Shown in pieces: positions 20,235 to 30,550 of a stretch of DNA of 64,000 nucleotides (position 1 is the stretch's first letter; each line of letters begins with the position of its first letter). The stretch comes from Tetramitus jugosus. Taxonomy: Eukaryota; Heterolobosea; Eutetramitea; Acrasida; Vahlkampfiidae. Both the position numbers and the translations under genes were made by a program. The DNA lies in contig OW569380.1 in the NCBI GenBank assembly GCA_937625935.1, forward strand, positions 1 to 64,000. Reading direction: 5' to 3'. The notes under the pieces are model-generated. The model ran no database searches. It was not told the origin of the DNA and was given only the letters and a program-made list of their open reading frames with translations.

Positions 20235-20273
20235 AACGTGCCCTTTATTTATTCTCAAGTTTCAGCACTCTGA

Positions 20274-20942
20274 TCAAATAGAAATGAATAGAACAGACAG
20301 GATCAGAGCAATCATCGAAGACAGAATAAAGCTACTTCTGCTCCTACCACTAGAACTAAAGGCGATATAGGGCTTCACATTATTGTAGTTACCACCTGGC
20401 GCATAATTGCACACGACATTGTTCGTATATTTTACATTTTCGCACTTGGCACGCCCACATCCCAATCTGGTAGTATTGGCCCACACCAACTGCGTATAAT
20501 GCCCGCACACTGCACCAGATTTACACTTGTTTGTTGAGAGAGTATAGTCCTTCTTCTCTGCATCCCACGCATTGACAACAGAAGTCATGTTGGTCACTGA
20601 TCCAGTCGATGCATAAATGTTTTCACCAACATAGGTGGGATAGTTCATGGAACGGTTGACATTGTGCGCCACCAGTGTCTGGCCTGCATTGGCAACACAC
20701 TTGTTCACATAATTCTGAGAAATAGTGGCCCGATCATCATCCCAGACAAGAGTAGTCATGTACAGGGCTTTTGGCTGCACAATACTTCGAAAGTAGTTGT
20801 GCGCGTCGAGGATGGCTTGTTTTTCAGTGCTTGACAGAGGCAGAGATGTGCTCTGACTGTTGACAGACACACACGAGAACAATAAGAAGCAGCAGAGACA
20901 AAATGATAAGAGCACAGTCTGGGTGGCAGAGAACTGACGCAT
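20274..20942 (-). CDS. Secreted CAP/SCP-domain protein, probably lipid-anchored
   Basis: 222 residues. An N-terminal signal peptide (hydrophobic residues about 10-28) is followed by a CAP domain: LDAHNYFRS, LVWDDDRATISQNYVNKC, YVGENIYAS, VNAWDAEKKDY, GHYTQLVWANTTRLGCGRAK and VVCNYAPGGNY. The cavity residues His (DAHN), Glu (GEN) and His (GHYTQ) are present. The last ~20 residues are hydrophobic after a Ser-rich stretch, as for a GPI-anchor signal. CAP proteins are secreted and many bind sterols or act in defence; the role here is unknown. It is convergent with the upstream oxidase gene, with about 40 bp between the stops. Confidence 0.88.
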   Translation of the reverse strand: MRQFSATQTVLLSFCLCCFLLFSCVSVNSQSTSLPLSSTEKQAILDAHNYFRSIVQPKALYMTTLVWDDDRATISQNYVNKCVANAGQTLVAHNVNRSMNYPTYVGENIYASTGSVTNMTSVVNAWDAEKKDYTLSTNKCKSGAVCGHYTQLVWANTTRLGCGRAKCENVKYTNNVVCNYAPGGNYNNVKPYIAFSSSGRSRSSFILSSMIALILSVLFISI

Positions 20943-21373
20943 TTTTCTGGGATGAGATGGTTTCTAAGTGTCGTGAATTTTGTGAATGACGGATGAAAAA
21001 TGAAATCTATTTGTCCGGAATCTGACCGACCGTTACGAACAACCTACACTTGCGGAATTTCCAACCAGTCCAGTTGCACATATGAACTTATCATGATCGC
21101 AAATGTTCATGTGGTGACTCTCTAGCTGTCTCAGATAACAATCACCCAACCATCATCAAAAGATTTGCCTCTCAGATTCGGGATTTTGACCCAACAAAAA
21201 AACTCGCATTCAATAGTTTCGTTGAACGCTCTTTTGTCCAAACGAACGCACACAGACCTGGTGAGGAAAACGCACACTCATTTTTCACAATCGCACCCCT
21301 TCTTCTTTGAAAAAAAAATCACCAATTCACAACAACAACAACCAAATCAACAACAATCAAATCAACAACAACA
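20943..21373. promoter_or_regulatory. Divergent promoter region of the CAP and La genes
   Basis: No frame of interest. The two flanking genes diverge from it. The last ~70 bp before the La ATG are a run of CAACAA/ATCAACAAC, a typical leader in this genome. Confidence 0.5.
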
Positions 21374-22477
21374 ATGGCACAAACCGTTCAAGACCAAATC
21401 ATTCGTCAAGTCGAATTCTACTTTAGTGACTCTAACCTACCAAAAGACAAGTTTTTGAGAAGCATTGTGGCCAATGACCCTGCTGGATTCGTCCCTATTG
21501 ACACCATTGCCAACTTTAAGCGCATGCAACAATTGACTACTGACTCTTCAGTCGTTGTCTCTGCCCTCAAAAATTCCACCATGCTCCAAGTCGATGAAAC
21601 TGAAAAATTGGTGAGACGTGTGACACCTCTGCCAATGGAAGACAAATCCGATGAGAGAAGTGTCTATGTCAAGGGATTGCCATCTGACTCTTCCATTGAT
21701 ACCATTACTCAATTCATGGAAAACAAGTTTGGAAAGGTTCTCTCTGTGAGAATGAGACGTTACAATGGAACAAAGGACTTTAAGGGATCTGCTTTTGTGG
21801 AGATGGAGAGTGAAGACAAGGCAAAGCAAGCTGCTGAATCAAAGGATGTCAAGTATGCCGAATCTGATGAGAAGCCACTCGAGTTGAAGATGAAGCAAGA
21901 ATGGGAAGAAGAAAAGAGAAAACAAAAGGAAGAGAGAAGGCAGAGCAAGGCATCTGCTGATTCCACCAAGGAAGACGCTGCCAACGCCATCAACATTGAA
22001 GAGCTAAAGAGCAACCTCAAGTTTACACCAAGTTGCCTCGTCAAGATTTCCAACATTGGTTCAGAAGAAGAAGTCACTTTTGACATGTTGAAGGAAGAGT
22101 TGAAGAAGCACGGTGAAGCAGCCTATGTTGATTATCCATTGGCTGATGACAAGACTGTTGCCATTATTCGATTCAATAACGCTGAAGACGCAAAGAAGAC
22201 TGTTGATACATTGAACGAACAAAAGCAAAAGTTTGGTGGTCAAGAGTGCAAATTTGAAGTCTTGAGTGCTGAAGACGAAGAAAAGTACTATTTGGATGCT
22301 GCTGTTTCCAGAGCTACCAGAAGAGCTGAACAAAGAGGAAAGAGAGGTGGTCGTGGTGGTGGCCGTGGCGGTAGAGGAGGCCGTGGTGGAAGAGGTGGCA
22401 GAGGTGGTGGCCGTGGAGGCAAGAGAAGGAGAGACGATGGTGACTCTAGAGACAACAAGAGGTCTCGTCAAGAGTAA
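21374..22477 (+). CDS. SSB/La: La protein (RNA polymerase III transcript chaperone)
   Basis: 367 residues. Residues 1 to about 85 are a La motif (IIRQVEFYFSDSNLPKDKFL); about 95-175 an RRM (SVYVKGLPSD, GSAFVEMES); then a highly charged Lys/Glu linker; about 220-305 a second RRM-like domain; the tail is RGG-rich ending in basic residues (KRRRDDGDSRDNKRSRQE) that can serve as nuclear localisation signal. La binds the UUU-OH 3' ends of new pol III transcripts such as tRNA precursors and protects and refolds them in the nucleus. Domain order and length fit the family well (human about 408 aa). Confidence 0.95.
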   Translation: MAQTVQDQIIRQVEFYFSDSNLPKDKFLRSIVANDPAGFVPIDTIANFKRMQQLTTDSSVVVSALKNSTMLQVDETEKLVRRVTPLPMEDKSDERSVYVKGLPSDSSIDTITQFMENKFGKVLSVRMRRYNGTKDFKGSAFVEMESEDKAKQAAESKDVKYAESDEKPLELKMKQEWEEEKRKQKEERRQSKASADSTKEDAANAINIEELKSNLKFTPSCLVKISNIGSEEEVTFDMLKEELKKHGEAAYVDYPLADDKTVAIIRFNNAEDAKKTVDTLNEQKQKFGGQECKFEVLSAEDEEKYYLDAAVSRATRRAEQRGKRGGRGGGRGGRGGRGGRGGRGGGRGGKRRRDDGDSRDNKRSRQE

Positions 22478-22557
22478 ACAATGACCTACTAGAATCAATT
22501 TTGCATCCATGATCAATCTTTACACGAAATATTTCTATTCTTTCTTTTCCTTGGTGG

Positions 22558-24012
22558 TCACACTGTCAAACTATTCCTTAACACCATCTTTTTCACTTGG
22601 GTGTATCGCACCGTAAATAATGCAGTGCTCGCGGTGGAGGAGAGATTGAAGCCGTCGATTGCGAGAGATAGCTGGAAGGTACCTGTGACCCACAAGTTGT
22701 CATTCTTCACGTAGAGGGAAGCACCACTGGCCACTCCTGTTCCATTGATGAGACCCGAGAAATTTCCATCATTGTCAAACTTGGCCACAAAGTATTGAGG
22801 GAAGCCATCATTGTTAGAGTAGGTGACTCCTTGAATTGTAATATTTCCATCATAGAATCCGGTGACGGAGCATGATCCAGTCGAATCACTACACGACAAA
22901 TCAGAGAAATAGTCAAACACATCTCCTCTTGTTGTTTCGAGCACTGCATTGTTTCCGTCTGGCCTATACTTTGCAAAGAAAGAGCCTGTCCCTGGAACTT
23001 CAATTACTTCATTGTTAGATCTCTGTAGGAAGTTCTGGAAGGGACCAGCAAAGGAGCAAGCTCTTCTGTCGTCAATTTGGACTCCAAAAGAAACTGAATC
23101 AATGGTGGTCATACTGTCGAACCATAGTTGAGTACCATCAGAGTTGAACTGCTGGAAGTACAGTGATACGGGAAGTGAAGTTAGGGTGACGTTACCTATG
23201 GTTGCTGTCTCGGAGGAACTGCCAATAATACAAGAGTACCCGTCTGCATTGGTAGCAATACCAAATACAAAAGTTGAGCCATTACCACCAAACATCTGAG
23301 CATCGAGGAAAGTTCGATTGAAGAACTTGGCATATAACGCACTGGAATCAGTGAAGGACTCCAATATTTCTGATCCCACTGTCATGTTTCCATTGAAATT
23401 ACCCACGAGATACAAGTTATCTTCACCATCAGAACTCAATGCAATAATCTCAGCAAAGTGATCCTCTGATCCCAGAACATTCAGGGAATAATCAAACACT
23501 GTTCCATCTGGATGATACTTGACAAAGAAACCTCTGGCAGTTTGGCCGCTAACATCCGAGATATCTTTCAATTCAGATGCAGGGAATTGAGCAGCAAAAT
23601 CACCAGTAAAGTTTCCAGAGAATGAACCTGAGAGGTAGAATCCATCAGACACTAGTGCAAGTCCATAACAGAACACATTTCCAGTTGCATTCAAGGATAT
23701 TACAAACTTTTCGGTCCCATCCGGGTACAAGACCAGAACAAACCCAGAGTGTGTATACAGATCAGTGTACACGGTAACATCACCAAATGAAATCTTCCCA
23801 CCACTCATGGAACCACAAACATATGAGGTATTGTCCTCAGCAACCACAATTTTGAAGCTGTCCACGATTATGTTTTCTTGGAGAGATGGTTGGTTTGTTG
23901 GGGCCTGAATGGCCCATATTGCTTTCCTTTCAATCGATGTATCAGTCCAGGCCTGAGAGCAAAGAAGAGCGAGGCAGACTGTCAGTAGCAACACTCCCAC
24001 CAATATGTTCAT
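22558..24012 (-). CDS. Secreted propeller-like repeat protein, paralogue 1
   Basis: 484 residues from the ATG at 24012, with a clear signal peptide (NILVGVLLLTVCLALLCSQA). The mature part is built of repeats of about 50-60 residues with motifs like GFVLVLYPDGTEKFV, GEDNLYLVGNFNGNMTVGSE and QYFVAKFDNDGNF, as in SBBP-type beta-propeller repeats. Many NxS/T sites suggest glycosylation. First of three tandem same-strand paralogues; a segment of about 320 bp is almost identical to paralogue 2. Cell-surface or secreted; ligand unknown. Confidence 0.8.
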   Translation of the reverse strand: MNILVGVLLLTVCLALLCSQAWTDTSIERKAIWAIQAPTNQPSLQENIIVDSFKIVVAEDNTSYVCGSMSGGKISFGDVTVYTDLYTHSGFVLVLYPDGTEKFVISLNATGNVFCYGLALVSDGFYLSGSFSGNFTGDFAAQFPASELKDISDVSGQTARGFFVKYHPDGTVFDYSLNVLGSEDHFAEIIALSSDGEDNLYLVGNFNGNMTVGSEILESFTDSSALYAKFFNRTFLDAQMFGGNGSTFVFGIATNADGYSCIIGSSSETATIGNVTLTSLPVSLYFQQFNSDGTQLWFDSMTTIDSVSFGVQIDDRRACSFAGPFQNFLQRSNNEVIEVPGTGSFFAKYRPDGNNAVLETTRGDVFDYFSDLSCSDSTGSCSVTGFYDGNITIQGVTYSNNDGFPQYFVAKFDNDGNFSGLINGTGVASGASLYVKNDNLWVTGTFQLSLAIDGFNLSSTASTALFTVRYTQVKKMVLRNSLTV

Positions 24013-24355
24013 CCTAATGGTTCTTCTCAATATTCAAAGAGTATTGATGTTGTTTGGTTTCAGTGTATTACTCAGTGAACTGAGGGTAATATTTTTCAAG
24101 CCGAGAAAGGGTAACGATAAACAACCATTAGTTGTTTGGCTGAACTCGGTACCGATAGTTAGCGAATAGCTGAAAATAATCACCTCCTTGGCTTTAGCTC
24201 ACATAGTTACTCATCGCTTTCTCTCAAGCACTTCTTGCAGTAAGTGTTATGAATGCTGCTCATCCACTCTTTGAAGGAAAATTTACATGGATGAACACAA
24301 CAATTGCCAGATGAATATTTATTTACAAGAATTTTCTTTGCGGCACCTCAGTAAC
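24013..24355. other. Intergenic stretch between propeller-like paralogues
   Basis: About 340 bp holding the promoter of paralogue 1 and the 3' end of paralogue 2. No frame and no repeat beyond short inverted segments. Confidence 0.4.
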
Positions 24356-25792
24356 TTAGGTGTACCTGACAGTGAACATTGTGATACCAGCGATGGAGAA
24401 GAGTTCAATATCGTCAAGGATTAGAGATTGCAGGAATATTCCAGTGACCCACAAGTTGTCATTCTTGAAGGCGAGTGAAATACCGATTGAGACTCCTGTT
24501 CCATTGATGAGACCCAAGAAATTTCCATCATTATCAAATTTTGCAACAAAGTATTGATCTGAGCCATCATTCGAATACGTCACTCCTTGGATTGTAAGAT
24601 TTCTTTGATAAAATCCGGATATGTAACATGATCCAGTGGAATCGCTGCATGACAAATCAGAGAAATAGTCAAACACATCACCTCTGGTTGTTTCAAACAC
24701 TACATTGTTGCCATCTGGTCTGTACTTTGTGAAGAAAGAACCCGCTCCAGCAACATCAACTCTTTCATTGTTGGATCTCTGCAAGAAACTCTGGAAGAAA
24801 CCGGAAAAGGAGCATGCTCTTCTCTCATCAATCTGTACTCCGAATGAAACTGAATCAATGGTGATCATGCTGTCGAACCAAATCTGTGTACCATCAGGGC
24901 TTAATTGTTGGAGATACACTGATCTAAAGGGTGCTGAATTTAAGGTTACATTTCCAATTGTTGTTGTATCAGAGGTGGTACCAATGATACAAGAGTATCC
25001 CTCTGAATTTGTCGCAACTCCATAAACAAAGGTCGATCCATTACCTCCAAACACCTGAGCATCGAGGAAAGTCCGATTGAAGAACTTGGCAAAGAAAGCA
25101 CTGGAATCTGTGGATGACTCTAATGTTTCTGATCCCACTGTCATGTTTCCATTGAAATTACCCACGAGATACAAGTTATCTTCACCATCAGAACTCAATG
25201 CGATAATCTCAGCAAAGTGATCCTCTGATCCCAGAACATTCAGGGAATAATCAAACACTGTGCCATCTGGATGATACTTGACAAAGAAACCTCTGGCAGT
25301 TTGGCCACTAACATCCGAGATATCTTTCAATTCAGATGCAGGGAATTGAGCAGCAAAATCACCAGTAAAGTTTCCAGAGAATGAACCTGAGAGGTAGAAT
25401 CCATCAGACACTAGTGCAAGTCCATAACAGAACACATTTCCAGTCGCATTGATAGTGGTGACAAACTTCTCAGTTCCATTTGGATACAATCCCAGAACAA
25501 ATCCAGAAAGTGTCGTGGGTTGTGTGTACACTGTGATATCCCCAAACGTAACTTTTCCACCACTCATAAAACCACAAACATACGAATTGTTTTCATCGTC
25601 CACTACTACTTTGAAGCTCTCTACGGACACGTTCTCGGTTCCGGATTCATTCCTGGGAGCTTGGAAGGCCCATAAAACCTTTCCTTCAATCACGGGGTCG
25701 GTCCAGGCATACGACCAAGGAATACAGAGACTAACTCCGAGAAATAGTAATGTCCCCAACAAGACCAAATGCTTAGTGTTCATCATTTTCAT
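24356..25792 (-). CDS. Secreted propeller-like repeat protein, paralogue 2
   Basis: 478 residues from the ATG at 25792; signal peptide in the first ~28 residues (HLVLLGTLLFLGVSLCIPWS). Same repeat architecture as its neighbours. Protein identity to paralogue 1 is very uneven: residues about 120-220 are identical or nearly so, while flanks differ at many positions, which points to gene conversion between 23,370-23,690 and 25,130-25,450. The C-terminus ends at FTVRYT, where paralogue 1 has an extra ~12-residue tail. Confidence 0.8.
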   Translation of the reverse strand: MKMMNTKHLVLLGTLLFLGVSLCIPWSYAWTDPVIEGKVLWAFQAPRNESGTENVSVESFKVVVDDENNSYVCGFMSGGKVTFGDITVYTQPTTLSGFVLGLYPNGTEKFVTTINATGNVFCYGLALVSDGFYLSGSFSGNFTGDFAAQFPASELKDISDVSGQTARGFFVKYHPDGTVFDYSLNVLGSEDHFAEIIALSSDGEDNLYLVGNFNGNMTVGSETLESSTDSSAFFAKFFNRTFLDAQVFGGNGSTFVYGVATNSEGYSCIIGTTSDTTTIGNVTLNSAPFRSVYLQQLSPDGTQIWFDSMITIDSVSFGVQIDERRACSFSGFFQSFLQRSNNERVDVAGAGSFFTKYRPDGNNVVFETTRGDVFDYFSDLSCSDSTGSCYISGFYQRNLTIQGVTYSNDGSDQYFVAKFDNDGNFLGLINGTGVSIGISLAFKNDNLWVTGIFLQSLILDDIELFSIAGITMFTVRYT

Positions 25793-26091
25793 TTGTGGTT
25801 GTTTTATTGATACTAGAACGTTGTTGAATTAGGGAAGTGAGACATATTCAATCCATTTTAATGTTGAAACAAAGCTCAAACAAGACCCTTAGAGACATCA
25901 GGGACAATAAACTGATCTCTTACAGCTTTTAGAAGTTTTTTTATGAAAGGGTGACATGGACAACTCCATCAGTCAACCTTCTTGACGTAAAGAAGATGTC
26001 CTTTTCAATGTTATGATATAAAATCTCATTTATTGTTCCCCAAGAAGATGGGACAAGTATTTACATGGATCTTCTTTTCTATGTTGATTTC

Positions 26092-27528
26092 TTAGGTGTA
26101 CCTGACAGTGAACATTGAAGATTCCGCAATGGAGGAGAGCTGGAAGTTATCAATTGTAAGTTGTTGCGAGAATAAACCTGTTACCCACAAGTTGTCATTC
26201 ATGGCGTAGAGTGACTCACCGACCGAGAGCCCGGTACCATTGATGAGACCCAAGAAATTTCCATCATTGTCAAACTTTGCCACAAAGTATTGAGCTAAAC
26301 CATCATTTGAATACGTCACTCCTTGGAATGTAATATTCCCGGTATAAAATCCGGTTACATAGCAAGATCCAGTGGTATTACTGCATGATTGATCAAAAAA
26401 AATGTCAAACACATCTCCTCTGGTTGTATCCAGTACTACATTGTTTCCATCTGGTCTATACTTCGCAAAGAATGATCCTGTTCCTGGCACTTCAATTCGT
26501 TCGTTGTTAGATTTCTCCAAGAAATGCTCGAATGGACCAGAAAAAGAGCATGCTCTCCTCTCGTCAATATCTACACCATACGGAACGGAGTCGTCTGTCA
26601 ACAATCTATCGAACCACACTTGTGTCCCATCGGAATTTAATTGTTGGAAGTACACTGACAAATATGAGGCAGAATCAATGGTAACATTACCAATTGTTGC
26701 CGTTTCAGTGGATGAGCCTACAATGCAGGAGTAGCCCTCTGAATTGGTTGAAATACCTATCGCAAGAGTTGATCCGTTACCACCAAAAGCTTGGGCATGA
26801 TGGAAATTTCCTTCTGAGTATTTCGCGTAGAATGCACTGAAACTTCCAGATGACTGCAACGTCTCAGGGCCCACACTAACATTCCCATTGAAATTACCCA
26901 CAAGATACACGCTATCTTCAGAGTCGGAACCTAATGAGGTAATCTCTGCAAAGTAGCCCACCGATCCTAATACATTTAGAGAATCACTAAACACAGTACC
27001 ATCTCTATGATACTTGACAAGGAAACCCCTTGTTGTTTGTCCACTATCGTCCGAGATATCTTTCAGTTCAGACTCTGGGAATTGAGAAGCAAAATCACCA
27101 GTAAAGTTGCCCACGAATGAACCAGAGAAGTAGAATCCATCAGATACGATTGTGAGTCCATAACAGAATACCTCTCCAGTTGCATTTACAGTTATCACAA
27201 ACTTTTCAGTTCCATTTGGATACAATGCAAGCACAAAACCAGAGAAAGTGAATGGTTCTGTGTAGACCGTGATATCACCGAACGAAATCTGTCCACCCTG
27301 CATATTACCACACACATAGGAAGTGTTGTCATCGTCCACAGTAATTTTGAAACTTTCTATGATAACTATTTCAATTCCAGATTCGTTCTTTGGGGATTGA
27401 GTGGCCCATAGTGCTCTTCCTTCAATCACTGGATCAGTCTGGGCATTTGACCAAGGGATACTGAGGCAAAGCCCCAGAACGAGTAAAGCTCCCAACCAGA
27501 GCAATTTGTTTCCATGTTTCATTGTCAT
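26092..27528 (-). CDS. Secreted propeller-like repeat protein, paralogue 3
   Basis: 478 residues with signal peptide (KLLWLGALLVLGLCLSIPWS). Same layout as paralogues 1 and 2 but more diverged throughout, including in the region where 1 and 2 are nearly identical, so it is outside the conversion tract. Its ATG overlaps the stop of a small upstream frame (ATGA). About 300 bp separate it from paralogue 2. Confidence 0.8.
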   Translation of the reverse strand: MTMKHGNKLLWLGALLVLGLCLSIPWSNAQTDPVIEGRALWATQSPKNESGIEIVIIESFKITVDDDNTSYVCGNMQGGQISFGDITVYTEPFTFSGFVLALYPNGTEKFVITVNATGEVFCYGLTIVSDGFYFSGSFVGNFTGDFASQFPESELKDISDDSGQTTRGFLVKYHRDGTVFSDSLNVLGSVGYFAEITSLGSDSEDSVYLVGNFNGNVSVGPETLQSSGSFSAFYAKYSEGNFHHAQAFGGNGSTLAIGISTNSEGYSCIVGSSTETATIGNVTIDSASYLSVYFQQLNSDGTQVWFDRLLTDDSVPYGVDIDERRACSFSGPFEHFLEKSNNERIEVPGTGSFFAKYRPDGNNVVLDTTRGDVFDIFFDQSCSNTTGSCYVTGFYTGNITFQGVTYSNDGLAQYFVAKFDNDGNFLGLINGTGLSVGESLYAMNDNLWVTGLFSQQLTIDNFQLSSIAESSMFTVRYT

Positions 27529-27743
27529 CTCTCAATGGTTCGATTTTGTATTAGAGGGTATTGATATCTGATATTGTTTGTTGGTTCCTTGTAAGAAAAT
27601 TCTGGCTCAGATCCACAACTCGTAATATTACGAACATTTTCGAGAAACCTCAAAAAGAGATGAGGCCATGCAAACCATTTTAGTGTTTCAGGAACGGTAT
27701 AATTTTGCTCAAACCAATCCTTGACCTCATACATTTTGCTCAT
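27525..27743 (-). CDS. Possible 72-aa protein
   Basis: An ATG-started frame with protein-like composition (SKMYEVKDWFEQNYTVPETL), running into the start of propeller paralogue 3 with an ATGA overlap. It shares a ~170-bp upstream region with the divergent CDK gene. No family recognised. It could instead be 5' leader sequence of the propeller gene. Confidence 0.3.
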   Translation of the reverse strand: MSKMYEVKDWFEQNYTVPETLKWFAWPHLFLRFLENVRNITSCGSEPEFSYKEPTNNIRYQYPLIQNRTIER

Positions 27744-27915
27744 TGCACCCTCACATAAATAATCCCCGAACCATCACGTGATGAAAAAGTTTCCCGCCAG
27801 AAAAAGGACCGTTAACTTTTTAATTTCTTTTGTCACACTCGTTTTCACCTTTGCTGACGAATAAGAATCACCATCCGTCTCTGTACCAACCCATTTTTCA
27901 AAGCAGCATTATCTC

Positions 27916-28854
27916 ATGTCCTTCAATTCCAAACCAGATTCCTACGCCAACAACACCTGGGACAGCAAACTCTCCAAGTTTGACATTCTCGAAAAAGTTG
28001 GTGAAGGAACGTATGGTGTCGTGTACAAGGCTCAAGACCTCCAAACCGGACGTCTCGTTGCTCTCAAAAAAATTCGTTTGGCCAATGAGGATGAAGGCGT
28101 ACCATCCACATCTATCAGAGAAATCTCATTGCTCAAGCAATTGGACCATCCAAATATTGTTCGATTGTTTGAAGTGATTCACAGTGGCAATGACTTGTAC
28201 CTTGTGTTTGAATACTTGGACGATGACATGAAGAAATTCATGAGAAAGTTTAAACAGACGAGAATCGACCCAATGATTGTCAAGAGCTTTGTCTACCAAT
28301 TGATCAAGGGTATTCACTTGTGTCATGCTGTTGGCATTTTGCATCGCGATTTGAAGCCTCAAAACTTGTTGATTGAAGACAATAGAATTGTAAAGGTGGC
28401 AGATTTTGGTCTCGCAAGATCATTCACCACTCCTATTCCTGCTCTGACACATGAGGTTGTGACACTGTGGTACAGAGCACCAGAGATTTTGTTGGGAGCT
28501 CCTCAGTATGCTACTCCTGTCGACATTTGGTCCATTGGATGCATCTTTGTTGAATTGGCTACTCAGAGAGCCATGTTCCCTGCAGATTCAGAAATTGATC
28601 AGCTGTACAAGATTTTCCAGACATTTGGTACACCTGATGACACTGTTTGGCCAGGTGTTTCCTCTCTGCCTTACTACAAGAAGACCTTTCCAAAGTGGTC
28701 CGGAAATCACTTGTCTTACTTTGTGCCAGGTCTAGAGCCATCAGGTCTCGATCTTTTGACCAAGATGTTCATTTACAATCCAGCTGATAGAATATCAGCC
28801 AAAGCCGCCCTGAATCATCCTTATTTTGATGATCTTGACAAAACCAAGCTATAA
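27916..28854 (+). CDS. CDK: Cyclin-dependent kinase, CDK1/2/5 class
   Basis: 312 residues. Gly-rich loop [11 protein letters not shown], catalytic Lys in VALKKIRL, cyclin-binding helix PSTSIRE (a one-residue variant of PSTAIRE), catalytic loop [18 protein letters not shown] and activation segment [15 protein letters not shown], where the Thr before HEVVT is the CAK site. Thr and Tyr of the inhibitory pair map to GEGTYG. The C-lobe GSIGCIF-type motif ([10 protein letters not shown]) and [13 protein letters not shown] are normal. It phosphorylates Ser/Thr-Pro sites once bound to a cyclin and probably drives cell-cycle steps. The ~22-residue N-terminal extension is short and uninformative. Confidence 0.95.
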   Translation: MSFNSKPDSYANNTWDSKLSKFDILEKVGEGTYGVVYKAQDLQTGRLVALKKIRLANEDEGVPSTSIREISLLKQLDHPNIVRLFEVIHSGNDLYLVFEYLDDDMKKFMRKFKQTRIDPMIVKSFVYQLIKGIHLCHAVGILHRDLKPQNLLIEDNRIVKVADFGLARSFTTPIPALTHEVVTLWYRAPEILLGAPQYATPVDIWSIGCIFVELATQRAMFPADSEIDQLYKIFQTFGTPDDTVWPGVSSLPYYKKTFPKWSGNHLSYFVPGLEPSGLDLLTKMFIYNPADRISAKAALNHPYFDDLDKTKL

Positions 28855-29041
28855 CTGAATAGGATTCATGTATAGAAATGGTAATGAAATGGCCAAACAC
28901 ACTTTGTCTCGCTGAGCTTTTGCTTTCGTCATCATAAATTTCTCCTCCTTCCATCGCGATCAAAGAATATTTGAACAAAATCAACTCTCTGTTCGACACA
29001 ACAATAACAAAACAACAAGTACCGCCACAATCATCATCATC

Positions 29042-29655
29042 ATGATCCCAAACATTTTTTATGTCATTGGATGCAGCATCTTTGCCACTGCTCTCACTAC
29101 ACTCGCAGAATGGTATCTCATTTACCGTACTGAAGAGTACAAGGAACTGAAACAAGAATTGGACGATGAGGAGAAGCAACGTATGTTTTCATCTTTTTTT
29201 TTTGGAGTTCTTCTTCTTTGCAAAGCTAACAACACACAATAACAACTTTGATAGTGGAAAAGGAAAAGAAGAAGAAGACAAAGAAGAGTGGAGAAAAAGT
29301 GAAGCAACTTGAAAAGCAAATTCAAGATCACAAGACAAAAATTTCACTCATGTCATTCAAGAGCATGATTTTTGGTGGTGTTGTCATGTTTGCCATGTTC
29401 TCTTACCTTTCCCGCACTTTTGACGGAATTATTGTCGGAAAATTACCATTTGAGCCATTTAGTCTCTTGACGAGCTTTACTCATCGTGGATTGCCTGGAA
29501 CCAACTATACGGACTGTGCATTTTTGTTTGTGTACATTTTGAGCACAATGAGCATTCGAACCAATGTTCAAAAGTACTTTGGATGGCAACCAGCCAACTC
29601 TGCCAATCCATTTGCTATGCCTGAGATGCCAGCAGAAGAATCCTCTACCAATTAA
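29042..29655 (+). CDS. TMCO1: TMCO1 family ER calcium-leak channel/translocon factor, one intron
   Basis: Two exons: 29042-29180 and 29255-29655, with a 74-bp GT...AG intron (GTATGT donor, TTGATAG acceptor) restoring the frame as EEKQ-L-EKEK. The product of about 179 residues has a first membrane segment (FYVIGCSIFATALTTLAEWYL), a Lys-rich coiled coil, then SMIFGGVVMFAMFSYLSRTFDG, KLPFEPFS, HRGLPGTNYTDCAFLFVYILSTMSIR and QKYFGW, all matching TMCO1 in order. TMCO1 sits in the ER membrane, releases Ca2+ when stores are overfull and is part of the multipass translocon. Confidence 0.93.
29181..29254 (+). other. Spliceosomal intron in TMCO1
   Basis: 74 bp, GTATGT at the 5' end and AG at the 3' end, T-rich in the first half, with CTAAC about 30 bases before the acceptor as likely branch point. 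Joining the exons restores family sequence with no gap. Confidence 0.9.
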
Positions 29656-30550
29656 TAAGACAGACACTCATGTGAATCATACATTCGCTTTCTTTTCTTT
29701 GACATTTGTGAAAAATTCACACCAAAAATATTGATGTGTGATGACAAAGTGATGTGAAGGAAAATTTTCTCCGTCAACATTGTGACAACTTTATTGAAGA
29801 TTGTGGGAATGATCTCGCTCGATGGGAGCCTTCTCCATGCTTCTTCTAGGTTGATTTCTTCTTGAAAAGATATCTAGATATCAATGGACTTGTTTTTCAT
29901 CTTTTTCTTGAGCTCAAACACTGTTGTTAAAGAATCACACCACCACTACTGGTGAAAAAGGTGTCACCTCCTATTTTGGACTGTGGCAAATCACCCAAAC
30001 ACCAAGTAGTCACGACACACTCAAAGTCTTCTTAAACTTGAGAATTGAGTCATGAACACATGGTGTTTGGACAAGTTGCCACAGTCCAAGCAAATTCTTG
30101 TGACTTTCAAAAAAAGAAGAGAGTGTCTCGAAAAAAGAAGAGTGGTTGTGTTGTGGACGAATCAAAGGGTATTCTAGTTTCCTTACCTTTATGCGTAGCA
30201 CAGCGACAGAAAGAAGTAGATTTTGTTTTGTTTGTTTTTCCCAAATAGCTTTTTGATTCCCACGCAAAAGATGTCGGTATCGCGGAGAATCGTCCTGGTT
30301 GAGTAAAGGGCACTGGCTTTTGTGCGGTTGGCCTGGCCGTGCACGAGGCCGTTGAAGCGACAAAATACGTATCCCTCCAGTTGCAAGAGATTGTAAAGAG
30401 GCATTGTGCACCAAGGTCTTTAGATTGGATGAAAAAACGGGTTCGAAAGAAGAGGAGATCAATCCCTGAACAGTGAGGCAGGTCTTGATATCATAACAAC
30501 TCATGGTGTGGAGGTATGATCATACGTGTTTATTCGCGAGTAAATCTCAT
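29656..30550. other. Intergenic stretch with an unexplained minus-strand frame
   Basis: About 0.9 kb. A minus frame from the ATG at 30504 runs 164 codons, and an overlapping frame from 30404 starts MPLYNLLQLEGYVFCRFNGL and is locally G+C richer with third-position C, which is more gene-like. Neither matches a family I know, both end abruptly, and no splice pattern joins them cleanly. It may be an unrecognised short or spliced gene or a decayed one. Confidence 0.3.

Noticed and set aside
30010-30504. 164-codon frame as a real gene
   Set aside because: No family match, and a second overlapping frame looks at least as gene-like; evidence is not enough to call either.
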